Shown: piece after piece, positions 27,770 through 37,409 of the stretch
Layout: each line of letters starts with the position of its first letter
Position numbering within the stretch: the first letter of the stretch is position 1
Assembly: GCA_040390855.1 (NCBI GenBank)
Contig: JAZJXO010000010.1
Span: forward strand, 1 to 64,000
Length of the DNA: 64,000 nt
Direction of reading: 5' to 3'
Origin: Parvibaculum sp040390855
GTDB taxonomy: Bacteria > Pseudomonadota > Alphaproteobacteria > Parvibaculales > Parvibaculaceae
Notes under the pieces: model-generated
The model's input: only the letters and a program-made list of their open reading frames with translations
Told to the model about the DNA's origin: nothing
Database searches by the model: none
Translations under genes and position numbers: made by a program

Positions 27770-28653
27770 TGGACCTTTGTCCATGGGCGTTCCGGCAAGG
27801 GCGGAAATTTATGATCTGGATGGAATTCAGCAGCAAGATCGCGCGTTGCATGGGCCAGACGCGGGCCGAAGCCCAGCGTGTAGAGGCCGTCGACAATGAT
27901 GAGCTTGCGATTGCGAACCGCGTGGGTTTCGGCAAGCTCCGTGAGTTCCAGTACCTTGTCGGGACCGCCGATCGCGTCAACCGATTGCTTCATCATCACG
28001 AGAATATCGGGCTTTGCGATGATGGCCGCTTCCGGCGACAGGGGCTTGTAGCCGTGAATGTCAGACGCTGCATTGATGCCGCCTGCAAGCACGATCATAC
28101 CGTTGGCCGCCGTGCCTGCGCCGCCCACCATCGGCGCACCGCGTCCGGCCTGAAGGAGAAAGAGAATACGAGGCCGCGAAGAGGACGCCGCAATTTCTTT
28201 CTCAACCGATGCCATATCGGCGGTCAGCGCATCGGTGATCACCTTGGCTTGCGCTTCGCGTTCCAGCGCCTTGCCGATTTCGGTGATGCGCTCAGCGGCA
28301 TGTTTTACATCGTAGCCGTCGTGCAGACGCAACACATGCATACCGGCCTTCTCGACCTGATTGAGCACGACGGGCGGACCGGCTTCGGGACCGGCAATCA
28401 ACACGTCCGCCTTCAGCGACAAAAGACCTTCGGCGGCCAGCGCACGGACATAGCCGACATTGGGCAGGAGATGTGTTTTTTCCCACGGGTAAAGGCTTGT
28501 TGAATCGACGGCGACAAGATGATCGCCCAGCCCGAGCGCATAGACGGTTTCGGTCGCGGCACCACCGACAGACAAGATACGCTTTGGCACTTCGGCAAAC
28601 GCGGTACCCGCGAGAGTGAGTGCGCCGAGGCAGACAACAGCAAGAAAACGCAT
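27766..28653 (-). CDS. hmuT: Hemin ABC transporter substrate-binding protein HmuT
   Basis: 295-aa periplasmic heme-binding protein of the BtuF/FhuD fold. A signal peptide (FLAVVCLGALTLAGTAFAEVPK) is followed by RILSVGGAATETVYALG, the usual opening of HmuT proteins, and later ADVLIAGPEAGPPVVL. The ATG shares one base with the hmuS stop. Delivers heme to HmuUV. Confidence 0.93.
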   Translation of the reverse strand: MRFLAVVCLGALTLAGTAFAEVPKRILSVGGAATETVYALGLGDHLVAVDSTSLYPWEKTHLLPNVGYVRALAAEGLLSLKADVLIAGPEAGPPVVLNQVEKAGMHVLRLHDGYDVKHAAERITEIGKALEREAQAKVITDALTADMASVEKEIAASSSRPRILFLLQAGRGAPMVGGAGTAANGMIVLAGGINAASDIHGYKPLSPEAAIIAKPDILVMMKQSVDAIGGPDKVLELTELAETHAVRNRKLIIVDGLYTLGFGPRLAHATRDLAAEFHPDHKFPPLPERPWTKVQ

Positions 28654-29699
28654 TACGCAGCTTCCTTCGTGATGAGAGAGGCGACGAGCAAACGCCAGGC
28701 TTCGTCTTCGGGCTGGCCGGGCTTGCGCTTGCCGAAGAGCGTTGCAATCGTGTCATCGTCTGGGTCGAAAAGTTCGAGTGAGGTCACGATGCCGTCATCC
28801 GTCGGCTTGTAGACAACCCAGGCCGTTGTGATGCGGTCTTCGCGCAGATGCAGGTTGAACTTTTCATCCAGCACGTTGAACCACGGGCCCATCGGCTTGA
28901 GGTTCGCCACGGGGCCGGTATGGATCTGGATCATGCCGGGATTGCCAACGAAAACCATGATCGGTGTTTCACGGGAACCGGCAGACGTCAGGATCGTGCG
29001 CAGCGAGGAGGTGTCAACAGGAATTGCACGGCGTACACCGGCAAGGCGGAGCGCCTGCACACGTTGCAGTTTGAATTTCGTGAGAAGGCCGTGGAATTCA
29101 TGCGTGTCCTTGAGCGCGTCCCAAGCGGCATGAAAAGCGGCGACATCGACGCTGCTGTCGGCAACCGGTGCGGCGCGTTGCTTGCGCGGGGCGGTCTGAA
29201 CGGGCGTATCAACGGTTGCGAAATTGGTGACGAGTGCATTGAATGCGTCAACGTCAGATGTGTCGGTGAGATAAATCTTGTGGATTGCGACACCGGCGGC
29301 ATCAAAGAATTGCAGCGAGCGGCGCGGACCCGCTTTCGTGTCCTCGACAAGCGCAAAGCCTGACTTCCATTCGCTAAAGAAAATGCGCAGATCAATATCG
29401 TCGCCAATAATGAGTCCGACATGAGCACCGCCACCGAGCTTGCCGTAAGTGCCCTTGCGCTCATGGACACAGGACTCATTGCGTGTCAGCGCCATGACGT
29501 TGCCGAGCGGTGGCACGGCACCGATGATCGCAGGAAATTCAGCACGCAAACGCGTGGTCACAACGCCCTCCTTGCCGAGCGCGACAAGTTCGGCTTCCGA
29601 AATGCCGAGCTTGGCAGCCACATCGCGGGCGCGCATTTGAGGTTCGGCGGCTATGAGTGCCGCACGGCGCGTCTTCAGATCCTGCACATTGTCGGTCAT
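28653..29699 (-). CDS. hmuS: Hemin-degrading factor HmuS
   Basis: 348-aa cytoplasmic heme-handling protein with two repeated ChuX/HutX-like halves, roughly residues 25-170 and 200-340 (VMALTRNESCVHERKG in the first; ETPIMVFVGNPGMIQIHTGP in the second). Homologues store, deliver or degrade heme. AGGAGAG precedes the ATG. Coupled to hmuT downstream and separated from tonB upstream by about 20 bases. Confidence 0.92.
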   Translation of the reverse strand: MTDNVQDLKTRRAALIAAEPQMRARDVAAKLGISEAELVALGKEGVVTTRLRAEFPAIIGAVPPLGNVMALTRNESCVHERKGTYGKLGGGAHVGLIIGDDIDLRIFFSEWKSGFALVEDTKAGPRRSLQFFDAAGVAIHKIYLTDTSDVDAFNALVTNFATVDTPVQTAPRKQRAAPVADSSVDVAAFHAAWDALKDTHEFHGLLTKFKLQRVQALRLAGVRRAIPVDTSSLRTILTSAGSRETPIMVFVGNPGMIQIHTGPVANLKPMGPWFNVLDEKFNLHLREDRITTAWVVYKPTDDGIVTSLELFDPDDDTIATLFGKRKPGQPEDEAWRLLVASLITKEAA

Positions 29700-29720
29700 G
29701 TCATCTCTCCTTTTATCAAA

Positions 29721-30473
29721 TCAATTCAATGTAAAACGCACAGGTACGTGTACCCATGCGACAACCGGTGTTCCATTCCTGCGACCGGGCTCGAAATGCC
29801 AACGTCGCACTGCCGCCAGAGCCGAATTGTCCAGAAGCACATGGCCAGAACTTTTCAAGACCGTAACGTCTTCCGCATTGCCCTCATAATCGAGACGTGC
29901 ACGGACAAAAACGATACCCTGCTGACCGAGATCGCGGGCTCGTTTGGGATAAATCGCCGGTTTCGGGATTTCACGGTAGCGCGGATTGGTAATGAGCAAC
30001 TCGTTATTTGCATCCTCACCTTGCCTCGCGAGCGGCGCAGGTATCGCGCCTGCTTTTTGCGCGGCATGAGAGGTGGGCGTTGCTTCGGATGCCTGTTGAG
30101 CCTGAAGTGTTGGTGTCGGCTTCAGGACAAGTTCAGCTTTTTCGACGACCGGCAGACGTGCTGGCTTGGGCACATCGGGCTTCACGAGTGGCATATAAAG
30201 CTCGTTCATTTTTGTAACCGGCTTTGTCACAACAGGTTTTACAGCCGGATCCGAGGGTATCATATCGACCATGACGACAGCATCCGTTTCAGGTCCGCCG
30301 AGCGATACGCTGCGATCAGGCATCATCGCCATAATGGCAAGACCGAGCGCCACGTGAGCGGCGAACGAGGTCGCCATCGACATTTGCACACTACGCGAGC
30401 GGAAAGACACGACCGAGGAACTGCCATCCTGTCCGTACATTGTTGTTGCTATGCGTTGGGCGACCCCGTCCAT
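29721..30473 (-). CDS. tonB: Energy transducer TonB
   Basis: 250-aa TonB. One transmembrane helix near the N-terminus (ATSFAAHVALGLAIMAMM), a Pro/Lys/Val-rich periplasmic stretch in the middle and the TonB C-terminal domain ending in ALAAVRRWHFEPGRRNGTPV. Encoded inside the heme operon, so probably dedicated to the heme receptor. ExbB and ExbD are not in the window. The ATG at 30473 has AGGGG upstream; a GTG two codons before is possible. Confidence 0.9.
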   Translation of the reverse strand: MDGVAQRIATTMYGQDGSSSVVSFRSRSVQMSMATSFAAHVALGLAIMAMMPDRSVSLGGPETDAVVMVDMIPSDPAVKPVVTKPVTKMNELYMPLVKPDVPKPARLPVVEKAELVLKPTPTLQAQQASEATPTSHAAQKAGAIPAPLARQGEDANNELLITNPRYREIPKPAIYPKRARDLGQQGIVFVRARLDYEGNAEDVTVLKSSGHVLLDNSALAAVRRWHFEPGRRNGTPVVAWVHVPVRFTLN

Positions 30474-30485
30474 TGTCACACCCCT

Positions 30486-32696
30486 TTAGAAGCGGACAGT
30501 TGTGTTGACGGCGAAGTTACGGCCCGGCTGGCTATAACGATCAAGCACTGTGCTGTTGAAGGCCATACCGCGCACGTCCTGTGACATCCAATATTTTTCA
30601 TCAAACAGGTTGTAGACACCGGCATTCATCGTGAAATCAGGCATGACTTCGACATAGGCCGTGAGATCAACCGTCGTGTATTCCGGCGCTTCAAACTGGG
30701 CGGTTGCCGCAGGACTCACGCGACTATGCTGCCATGCATGAGTGGCCGTGAGCGACGTGCCCCAGTATTCGGACGCGTAACCCACGCCACCGATAACCTT
30801 CACCGGATCAACACTGTCGATGGATGAATGGTTGCCCGTGTTTTCACCATAGGCATAAGCAATGCTGCTCACGAGAGACCATTGCGGCAGAATACGGTAT
30901 TCACCTTTGGCTTCGGCACCATAGATCACAACATCAGGAATGTTCTGGTACTGGAAAGCCGTGAGGCCGCCAGGCAGCGTACCCGCAGGCAACGTCACTG
31001 TGTCGATGAAATCGGTGTAGCGGTTGTAAAAGACAGCGGTTGAGAAACTACTGCCGTCTGAATATTTTCCACGCAACCCGCTTTCGACCCCGTTGCTCTG
31101 TTCGGGCTTCAGGTCCGGATTGGGCAAAATGCCGTAGAGCTGCGCGAAGTTTGAGAAGCTCTGGTTGGCGCTGTCATAGGGCGGCAGGCGATAGCCATGT
31201 GCGTATTGCGCATAGGTCATGTAATTGTCATTGAAAGCATAAGTCACACCAAGTTTCGGCGAGGCGTGCCACTCGGAAAACTTGGAAACCGGACCGCCAA
31301 GCGAATTTGCATACATCTGATCGGCGTGCGGCGTCATTTCGAAGTAATCAAGACGCGCACCCGGCGTGACTGTCCAGTTTCCGAACGAGATTTCATCCTG
31401 TCCATAAAAACCGAATTTCAAGAGATCGTTGTCGGGAAAGGTTTTGTTCGGAAACTGTTCACCGCCAACAAACGTCGTGCCACCTGTCATGGACGGATAG
31501 GCGTATTGGGTCCGGTAGCGCGGACGCTCGGTTTCCGAGTATTCAATATTCGCGCCATAGGTGAGTTCGTGGAGCAAATCACCGAAATTGAACGATGAAT
31601 TCAGTTGCACTTCACCGCCGTAAATATCCTGTATGAAGCTGAAGTCCGAAACTCGGAAGAACGTGCCATTGGTGCGTATCTGTTCGGAATGTTCATTGCG
31701 GTCCATCTTCGTATAGAAGGCTTTGAGTTCCAGACGATCAACGAAACCAAACTTGGCGTCATGCACATAGTTCAAAGCAATACGATCGCGCTTTGTCACA
31801 TCTTTGCCGGTCGACGAGGTTACCGTTATTACAGGCGGCACTGACAGATCGGTCCGCACGTTCACGTCGAGATTTTTCTCGTAGATTTCGCCGGTGAGCT
31901 TGAACGTATCAGCCGATGTCGCATTCCAGATGAGCTTGCCGAGGAAACTTGTCGTATCAATATCCATCGGGTTGTTTTTGATACCGAGGCCGGTCGCGAC
32001 CGAACCTTCCGACTTTGTTTCATGGCCGTCACGACGCGTTACGATGCCCAGAATTTCAAAATCACCGACGCGGGCGGCCCCTGTCGCGGACTTGAGAAAA
32101 CTTTCATCAGCGCTTGAATAGCCAAGTTTCAGCGCGCCGTACCAGTCCTTGCCCACCATATCGAGATAGTCGGACGGATCTTTGGAGACATAGGCCACAA
32201 CGCCGCCGATGGCATCGCTGCCGTATAGAACAGAAGCCGGCCCGCGCACGATTTCGATGCGCTTCAACGTGTCAATATCAACCGTGTCACGCGAATAGCC
32301 GTTGGGCGTGCCGAAGTTCGAGCCCGGAAAATCGGGAATGGTCTGGCCGTCCAGCAGCATCAATACGCGGTTGTTTTCAATACCTCGGATCGAATAACCA
32401 CCCGTACCACCACGCGTCGGCTGGTTGCTAACGGCAACGCCGGGCTCATAGCGGACAGCGTCAAGAATGCTATGGGCACCCTGACGCTCCAGCGTCTCAG
32501 CGTCGATCACAGAGACTGTGCCAGCGATGTTGTTGATCGCTTCTGGGTTACGTGTTGCTGTCGTCGTCACGACATCAAGTTGGGTCGCGGTTGCGGCTTT
32601 GTTAGTGGCCGTTACAGGTTCTGCCGCCTGGGCGGCATTGATTGCCAGCACAGATGTAGCGGCGAAAAGAAAAAAAGAGAATTTGATGCGCGTCAT
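30486..32696 (-). CDS. hmuR: TonB-dependent heme/hemoglobin receptor
   Basis: 736-aa outer-membrane receptor. A signal peptide ends near AINAAQAAEP, the TonB box is a QLDVVTTTATR-like stretch, the plug domain has VRGPASVLYGSDAIGGVVAY, and the barrel contains HGYRLPPYDSAN and NPDLKPEQS, corresponding to the FRAP/NPDL motifs of heme receptors. The C-terminus ends in phenylalanine (NTTVRF), as expected for assembly by Bam. Length is normal. About 140 bases follow hemP; that gap holds a 7-bp hairpin ACATCCG/CGGATGT. Confidence 0.93.
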   Translation of the reverse strand: MTRIKFSFFLFAATSVLAINAAQAAEPVTATNKAATATQLDVVTTTATRNPEAINNIAGTVSVIDAETLERQGAHSILDAVRYEPGVAVSNQPTRGGTGGYSIRGIENNRVLMLLDGQTIPDFPGSNFGTPNGYSRDTVDIDTLKRIEIVRGPASVLYGSDAIGGVVAYVSKDPSDYLDMVGKDWYGALKLGYSSADESFLKSATGAARVGDFEILGIVTRRDGHETKSEGSVATGLGIKNNPMDIDTTSFLGKLIWNATSADTFKLTGEIYEKNLDVNVRTDLSVPPVITVTSSTGKDVTKRDRIALNYVHDAKFGFVDRLELKAFYTKMDRNEHSEQIRTNGTFFRVSDFSFIQDIYGGEVQLNSSFNFGDLLHELTYGANIEYSETERPRYRTQYAYPSMTGGTTFVGGEQFPNKTFPDNDLLKFGFYGQDEISFGNWTVTPGARLDYFEMTPHADQMYANSLGGPVSKFSEWHASPKLGVTYAFNDNYMTYAQYAHGYRLPPYDSANQSFSNFAQLYGILPNPDLKPEQSNGVESGLRGKYSDGSSFSTAVFYNRYTDFIDTVTLPAGTLPGGLTAFQYQNIPDVVIYGAEAKGEYRILPQWSLVSSIAYAYGENTGNHSSIDSVDPVKVIGGVGYASEYWGTSLTATHAWQHSRVSPAATAQFEAPEYTTVDLTAYVEVMPDFTMNAGVYNLFDEKYWMSQDVRGMAFNSTVLDRYSQPGRNFAVNTTVRF

Positions 32697-32836
32697 TTAT
32701 CCAGTTCCAAACTCAGTTCCAAGAGATGCGGGTGTCGTGGAGCATTCCTGGCTGGCTACGCGTCACATCCGTGGCGGATGTTGGTGTTTGGCTGGCTTGG
32801 TCGCTTATGGGTCGTCAGTCGGGCGGCTTAAGAGGC

Positions 32837-33034
32837 TTATTTGATCAGGATCAGTTTGTTGCTTGCGGTGATGCAAAGCCGGTAACGTTCTTCACCATGT
32901 GCGATGATCACTTCGCGTTTGCCGTCGAAAAGATCGTGGCTGGAGACCTGCCGGACTCCACGCGGAGTATCCATTTCGGCCCCTGTATCGAGCAAACTCA
33001 CGGTGGGATCGGGCGTAACCGCTTGCCCTTTCAT
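32837..33034 (-). CDS. hemP: Hemin uptake protein HemP
   Basis: 65-aa HemP/HmuP-like protein, first gene of the heme locus. The C-terminal part VSSHDLFDGKREVIIAHGEERYRLCITASNKLILIK matches the family core in which a short heme-regulatory protein promotes receptor expression. GGAG lies nine bases before the ATG. A Fur-box-like site sits 20 bases upstream. Confidence 0.88.
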   Translation of the reverse strand: MKGQAVTPDPTVSLLDTGAEMDTPRGVRQVSSHDLFDGKREVIIAHGEERYRLCITASNKLILIK

Positions 33035-33054
33035 TGCTAAACTCCAGTTATAAT

Positions 33055-33073
33055 AATAATGACTCTCAATATC
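33055..33073 (-). promoter_or_regulatory. Fur-box-like site upstream of hemP
   Basis: The minus strand reads GATATTGAGAGTCATTATT, matching 15 of 19 positions of the E. coli Fur consensus GATAATGATAATCATTATC. It is 20 bases before the hemP start, where repressor binding would block the whole heme locus. In alphaproteobacteria Irr or RirA boxes could occupy the same role; the sequence fits Fur best. Confidence 0.65.
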
Positions 33074-33203
33074 AGAATAAGATTATGGACGCAACCCGTC
33101 ATTCGGGAGATCCGCCTTACTCGGCAGACCCGTTGCAATAATGACAATCAACTCATGTCGTCAGGGACTTTATTCAAGCCCCAAAAGGGCAGAAAACTGC
33201 GCT

Positions 33204-34394
33204 TTACCAATGACCCATCTGCGCCAGATGGGCTTTCTTGATTTTCTTGGCCAGCGACCATTTGTGCACTTCGGTCGGGCCGTCATAGATGCGGAAGGCG
33301 CGGACTTCGCGGAAGAGCTGTTCGACAATCGTGTCGCGCGACACGCCGAGACCGCCCATGACCTGTACACAGCGGTCAGCGACGCGGAAGAGTGCTTCGG
33401 AAACCGACACTTTGGTCATGGAGCTTTCAACATTGCCGTCAGCGCCTGTGTCGAGCACCGAGGCACACCAGTCGATCATCAGTTCGGATTGCTTGAGGTC
33501 GATCTGGTTCTCCGCCAGCATGAAACCCACACCCTCATGGTCGATCAGCAACTTACCGAAAGCTTCGCGCTTGCAGGCATAGGCGGTTGCGATTTCCTGC
33601 GCGCGGATCGCAACGCCGTACCAGCGCATACAATGGGATAGACGAGCGGGCGCGAGACGCATTTGCGCGAAGCGGAACCCCTGTCCCGGTTCACCGAGCA
33701 TCTGATCTGCGGGCACACGCAGATTGTCAATCGTCACTTCCGAATGGCCGCCCGGCATGGAGCTGTCGATTGTATCAATCACGCGGTCGATCCTGATCGC
33801 GGGGTCCGGTAGATCGACGAGGAACATGCAGGCGCCCTTGTCGGAATTGGCCATGACGATGCCGACCTTCGCGCCCGATGCCCCTGTAATATAGGTTTTA
33901 CGGCCATTGATAATCCAGTGATTGCCGTCCATCACGGCCTGCGTTTTCATCATTGACGGATCAGAGCCTGCACCTGAAACGCTATGCGGCTCGGTCATAA
34001 AGAAAGCCGAGCGCGCATTGCCTGAGACGAGCGGATCAAGAAAGCGTTTCTTCTGTTCGGCACTGGCGGCAAGGCCCAGCAGAAACATATTGCCTTCGTC
34101 GGGCGCCATCGTGTTGCAAGCGACCGGCCCCAAGGGCGAAAGACCAGATTTCTTCAAAATATATGCCGTTTCAAGCTGGCTGAAATGCGAGCCGTCCTTG
34201 CGGATATGCGGCGTCATCACACCGGCTTTGTTAGCAAGGACACGCAACTCCGCAACAAGGTCTTCGCTAGGTCCGTGCGACCCAGACCGCGGGTCACGCT
34301 CGTAAGGCGCGACTGTGCCGCGCACAAAGGCTTCGACCCTGTCGCCCATGGCGATGGCCGCTTCGGAAATTGTCTTTGAATGATGGCTCGTCAT
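33204..34394 (-). CDS. Acyl-CoA dehydrogenase (ACAD10/11-like)
   Basis: 396-aa flavoprotein. Visible are FFMTEPHSVSGAGSDPSMM (flavin-binding region), INGRKTYITGASGAKVGIVMA and the C-terminal QVMGGLGVSRDTIVEQLFREVRAFRIYDGPTEVHKW. These fit the large acyl-CoA dehydrogenases of the ACAD10/11 kind. The substrate chain is not deducible. ATG at 34394 chosen; a TTG four codons upstream is possible. No electron transfer flavoprotein gene is near. It stands alone between hemP and the glutamine-synthetase-like gene. Confidence 0.88.
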   Translation of the reverse strand: MTSHHSKTISEAAIAMGDRVEAFVRGTVAPYERDPRSGSHGPSEDLVAELRVLANKAGVMTPHIRKDGSHFSQLETAYILKKSGLSPLGPVACNTMAPDEGNMFLLGLAASAEQKKRFLDPLVSGNARSAFFMTEPHSVSGAGSDPSMMKTQAVMDGNHWIINGRKTYITGASGAKVGIVMANSDKGACMFLVDLPDPAIRIDRVIDTIDSSMPGGHSEVTIDNLRVPADQMLGEPGQGFRFAQMRLAPARLSHCMRWYGVAIRAQEIATAYACKREAFGKLLIDHEGVGFMLAENQIDLKQSELMIDWCASVLDTGADGNVESSMTKVSVSEALFRVADRCVQVMGGLGVSRDTIVEQLFREVRAFRIYDGPTEVHKWSLAKKIKKAHLAQMGHW

Positions 34395-34508
34395 GTGATG
34401 CGTCAATCTTTTTAATTTGCCTTGGCCCAGAGGCGTCGCCAGCTTTTAACGGATTTCCTGCTGCAATATCATCTGTAGTCTGAACTATATAAAGGTGTCA
34501 GAGAGAGT

Positions 34509-35873
34509 TCAGGCGTTGCGGAGATACCACGTGAAGTCAAGATCGCTCACCGCCGCGAAGAAGCGGTCACATTCGGCTTCCTTGATGGTGAGAAAGATGT
34601 TGGTGAAAGTTTCGCCCAGACGCTCTTTCAGGAAGTCCGAACCGCGCGCGACTTCGAGTGCCTTCCACCAGTTGACGGGCAATGTTGCGGGACGGTCGCT
34701 GTAACCATCGCCGACAACGGGTGTGCTCGGTGCGATCTTCTCGTCGAGACCTTTGGCGATACCGGCGAGGACGGTGGCGAGCACAACGTAAGGATTGGCG
34801 TCGGCGCCCGAGACGCGATGTTCGAGATGCCGCGTCTCGGGTCTGCCCGCTGTGACGCGCAGAGGCACGGTGCGATTGTCAAAAGCCCAGGCGGGGGCCA
34901 TGGGCGCATAGGAATTGCGACGGAAGCGACGGAAGGAATTGGCGTTCGGGGCGAAGATCGCCATGCTCTCGGCCATCGTCGCTTCGAGCCCGCCGATGGC
35001 ATGAGCCAAATGCGGTGTGAGATTTGCGCCCTCGCCGGCAAAGAGGTTTCCGGTTGTGTCGTCAGCGAGCGAGACATGGATGTGCAGACCGCTGCCTGAC
35101 AATTCGGCATAGGGCTTTGCCATGAAGGTCGCGACATAACCATGCTGGTCAGCAATACCTTTGACGAGACGCTTGAAGAGAATGGCATCGTCGGCGGCGC
35201 GCATCGCGTCGGCCCGGTGGGACAGCACGATTTCAAATTGTCCCGGTGCATATTCCGAAATCAGGGTGCGCGCGGGCAGGCCCATCTTTTTTGCACCGGC
35301 AAAGACATCGTTGAGAAAGGCTGAAAAATCTTCCAGATCCTGCATCAGACAGGCCTGAAGATGCTGCGGTGTAAACCCGTTGGGGGCCTGTGGCGGCTTT
35401 GCTTTTCCACTGCGCAGGATATCGCGGTCGATCAGATAGAATTCAAGTTCGACGGCGACAACGGGCGTCAATCCGCGCCTTTCGAAGTCGGCGACCACGC
35501 GAGCGAGCGCGTGGCGCGGATCGGCTTGCGTCGGCGAGCCGTCGACTTCATAGCTCTCCAGAATGAGCTGCGCCGTCGGCACTGTTGACCATGGCAGATG
35601 TGACAGTGTGCCAGCAACCGGATGATAGGGCCGGTCGCTGTCGCCTTCCTCCCAGACGAGGCCGGTTTCAAGAACGTCCGCACCAAGAATATCAAGCGAC
35701 TGAATGGAGCAAGGCAATGGCCGCCCGTCACGATAGGCGGTGAGAAGCTCTTCCGGGCGCAGGATTTTGCCACGCGCGACACCGGACGGGTCGGTGAGAA
35801 ATGCCTGATATTGCACCATCTCGGGGTGATCTGCCATAAAGGCAGCGGCCTCCGCTTCTGTTCCACGCGCCAT
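34509..35873 (-). CDS. Glutamine synthetase family protein (gamma-glutamyl-amine ligase type)
   Basis: 454-aa class I glutamine synthetase-like ligase. Landmarks: VAVELEFYLID (metal-binding glutamates), SEYAPGQFEIVLSHRADAMRAAD, GSGLHIHVSL, NSFRRFRRNSYAPMAPAW and RHLEHRVSGADANPYVVLA. Such members, like PuuA, join glutamate to putrescine or other amines rather than ammonia. GGGAGAG lies before the ATG at 35873, which is two bases from the aminotransferase stop, so the two are one operon. Substrate amine unknown. Confidence 0.88.
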   Translation of the reverse strand: MARGTEAEAAAFMADHPEMVQYQAFLTDPSGVARGKILRPEELLTAYRDGRPLPCSIQSLDILGADVLETGLVWEEGDSDRPYHPVAGTLSHLPWSTVPTAQLILESYEVDGSPTQADPRHALARVVADFERRGLTPVVAVELEFYLIDRDILRSGKAKPPQAPNGFTPQHLQACLMQDLEDFSAFLNDVFAGAKKMGLPARTLISEYAPGQFEIVLSHRADAMRAADDAILFKRLVKGIADQHGYVATFMAKPYAELSGSGLHIHVSLADDTTGNLFAGEGANLTPHLAHAIGGLEATMAESMAIFAPNANSFRRFRRNSYAPMAPAWAFDNRTVPLRVTAGRPETRHLEHRVSGADANPYVVLATVLAGIAKGLDEKIAPSTPVVGDGYSDRPATLPVNWWKALEVARGSDFLKERLGETFTNIFLTIKEAECDRFFAAVSDLDFTWYLRNA

Positions 35874-35875
35874 CT

Positions 35876-37246
35876 CTACATCTCTCCCTTGCCGCAAAGC
35901 TGCGCCATTGCGGCATCAAAACATTCTATCAAATACATCACATCGGCGCGCGTCGTTGTCGGTGCCACCAATGTCATATTGTGGAAGGGGGTGACAAGCA
36001 CATTGCGGTTGAGAAGATAAAGATGCATGGCGCGTTCAACCTCCGCGTCCATGCTTGCCGCCGCCTCTTTGCCGTTGCGCAAGGGTGTTGGCGAAAAGAC
36101 AAGCTCGGCGCGCGCCCCGATTTGCATGACGCTCCAAGGGAGGCCGTGGCCTGCCACTGCTTTGCGCAAACCGGTCGCGAGGGCTTGCGCGAGCGAGGTC
36201 ATATGCGTATAGGCCTCTTCTGTCATCACCTCTTCGAGACAGGCCCGCATAGCGGCGAGCGCGAGCATGTTGCCCGACAGTGTCGTGCCGATGCCGGAAT
36301 AGCCCGGCACTTTGGTGTCGAGCACATGAGCCATGGCTTTATTGATTTCTTCGCTGAAGCCGAAGACGGCGGCGGGGAGGCCGCCCGCCACGGGCTTGCC
36401 GAGGACAAAGAAATCGGGCGCGAGATCATGGGAACGCGTGTAGCCGCCATAGCCGGTCGAGATCGTATGCGTCTCGTCGATGCAGAAGAGGGCGCCGTGT
36501 TTTCTGGCGAGGTCCATCAACGCGGGGATGAAACCTTTATCAGGGAGCACCATGGCTGTATTCGTCAGCGCAGGCTCGGTGAGAACGAGTGCCACATCGC
36601 CTTTGGCAAGCAATGCCTCTACCGCCGCGAGATCGTTGAAGGGGGCGACGACGCTCGTTGCGGCAATGTCGGTGACTTGTCCTAGGAGGCTCGGCTTCAT
36701 CACCGTCTTGGCGCCTTCAAGTTTCACAAAGGCGTCTTCGACCTGACCGTGATAGCAACCGTCGAAGACCAAAACTTTCGGGCGCTTTGTGAGCGCGCGG
36801 GCCCAGCGAACGACAGCGCGGTTGGCATCGCTCGCTGTTGCTGTGACCTGCCAGAAGGGGAGACCGAAACGCGAGGCGAGAAGCGCGCCGACTTTTGCGG
36901 TGAGGTCCGAAGGCAGCATGGTCGTCATGCCGTTTGCCGCCTGCGCTGCAATGGCGCGGGCGACGGGCGGCGGTGAATGGCCGAACATCGCGCCGGTATC
37001 GCCGAGACAAAAATCGGCATAGGTGTGGCCGTCGACATCCGTGACATGAGAGCCGCTGGCGCCTGTCACAAAAAGCGGGAAAGGCGTTTCCCAATCGAGC
37101 ATCCAATGCAGGGGGACGCCACCCGGAAAATGGGCGCCCGCGACCCCTGCCAATTCACGCGAGCGCGGATTGCGCAAGGCGAAGGCTTCGCGCTCTGCCG
37201 CTATCATCGCTTCGGCACGTTGGCGGATTGCAGGGGACATGGGCAT
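35876..37246 (-). CDS. Class III aminotransferase
   Basis: 456-aa PLP enzyme of the glutamate-1-semialdehyde/omega-amino acid type. DGHTYADFCLGDTGAMFGHSP is the family N-terminal motif; FCIDETHTISTGYGG holds the PLP-contacting aspartate, and FFVLGKPVAGGLPAAVFGF the Schiff-base lysine. It is followed at once by the glutamine-synthetase-like ligase. This pairing is often seen in amine or amino-alcohol catabolism. Divergent from the MBL hydrolase gene. Confidence 0.9.
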   Translation of the reverse strand: MPMSPAIRQRAEAMIAAEREAFALRNPRSRELAGVAGAHFPGGVPLHWMLDWETPFPLFVTGASGSHVTDVDGHTYADFCLGDTGAMFGHSPPPVARAIAAQAANGMTTMLPSDLTAKVGALLASRFGLPFWQVTATASDANRAVVRWARALTKRPKVLVFDGCYHGQVEDAFVKLEGAKTVMKPSLLGQVTDIAATSVVAPFNDLAAVEALLAKGDVALVLTEPALTNTAMVLPDKGFIPALMDLARKHGALFCIDETHTISTGYGGYTRSHDLAPDFFVLGKPVAGGLPAAVFGFSEEINKAMAHVLDTKVPGYSGIGTTLSGNMLALAAMRACLEEVMTEEAYTHMTSLAQALATGLRKAVAGHGLPWSVMQIGARAELVFSPTPLRNGKEAAASMDAEVERAMHLYLLNRNVLVTPFHNMTLVAPTTTRADVMYLIECFDAAMAQLCGKGEM

Positions 37247-37295
37247 CAGGGAGCTTCCGTTCTTTATGCGCTATCGTGCCAGACGACAGCCATGA

Positions 37296-37321
37296 AAATC
37301 AAATATGGAAATCAAATATGG
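37296..37321. repeat. Perfect 13-bp tandem duplication
   Basis: Two head-to-tail copies of AAATCAAATATGG (37296-37308 and 37309-37321) in the divergent promoter region between the aminotransferase and MBL hydrolase genes, perhaps a duplicated regulator half-site or a slippage event. Confidence 0.8.
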
Positions 37322-37409
37322 AGGGTGCGACCGCAAATGAAATTGATACTTTCAACGTAGCAACCATGTCAGCATCAAGGACACGAGCTTTCAGACGGGG
37401 TGGTTCACG

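Noticed and set aside
26702..27814. A long open frame on the plus strand opposite hmuU
   Set aside because: It is a shadow of hmuU, which has clear FecCD motifs and coupled neighbours. The opposite product is His/Asp/Gly-rich without any domain.
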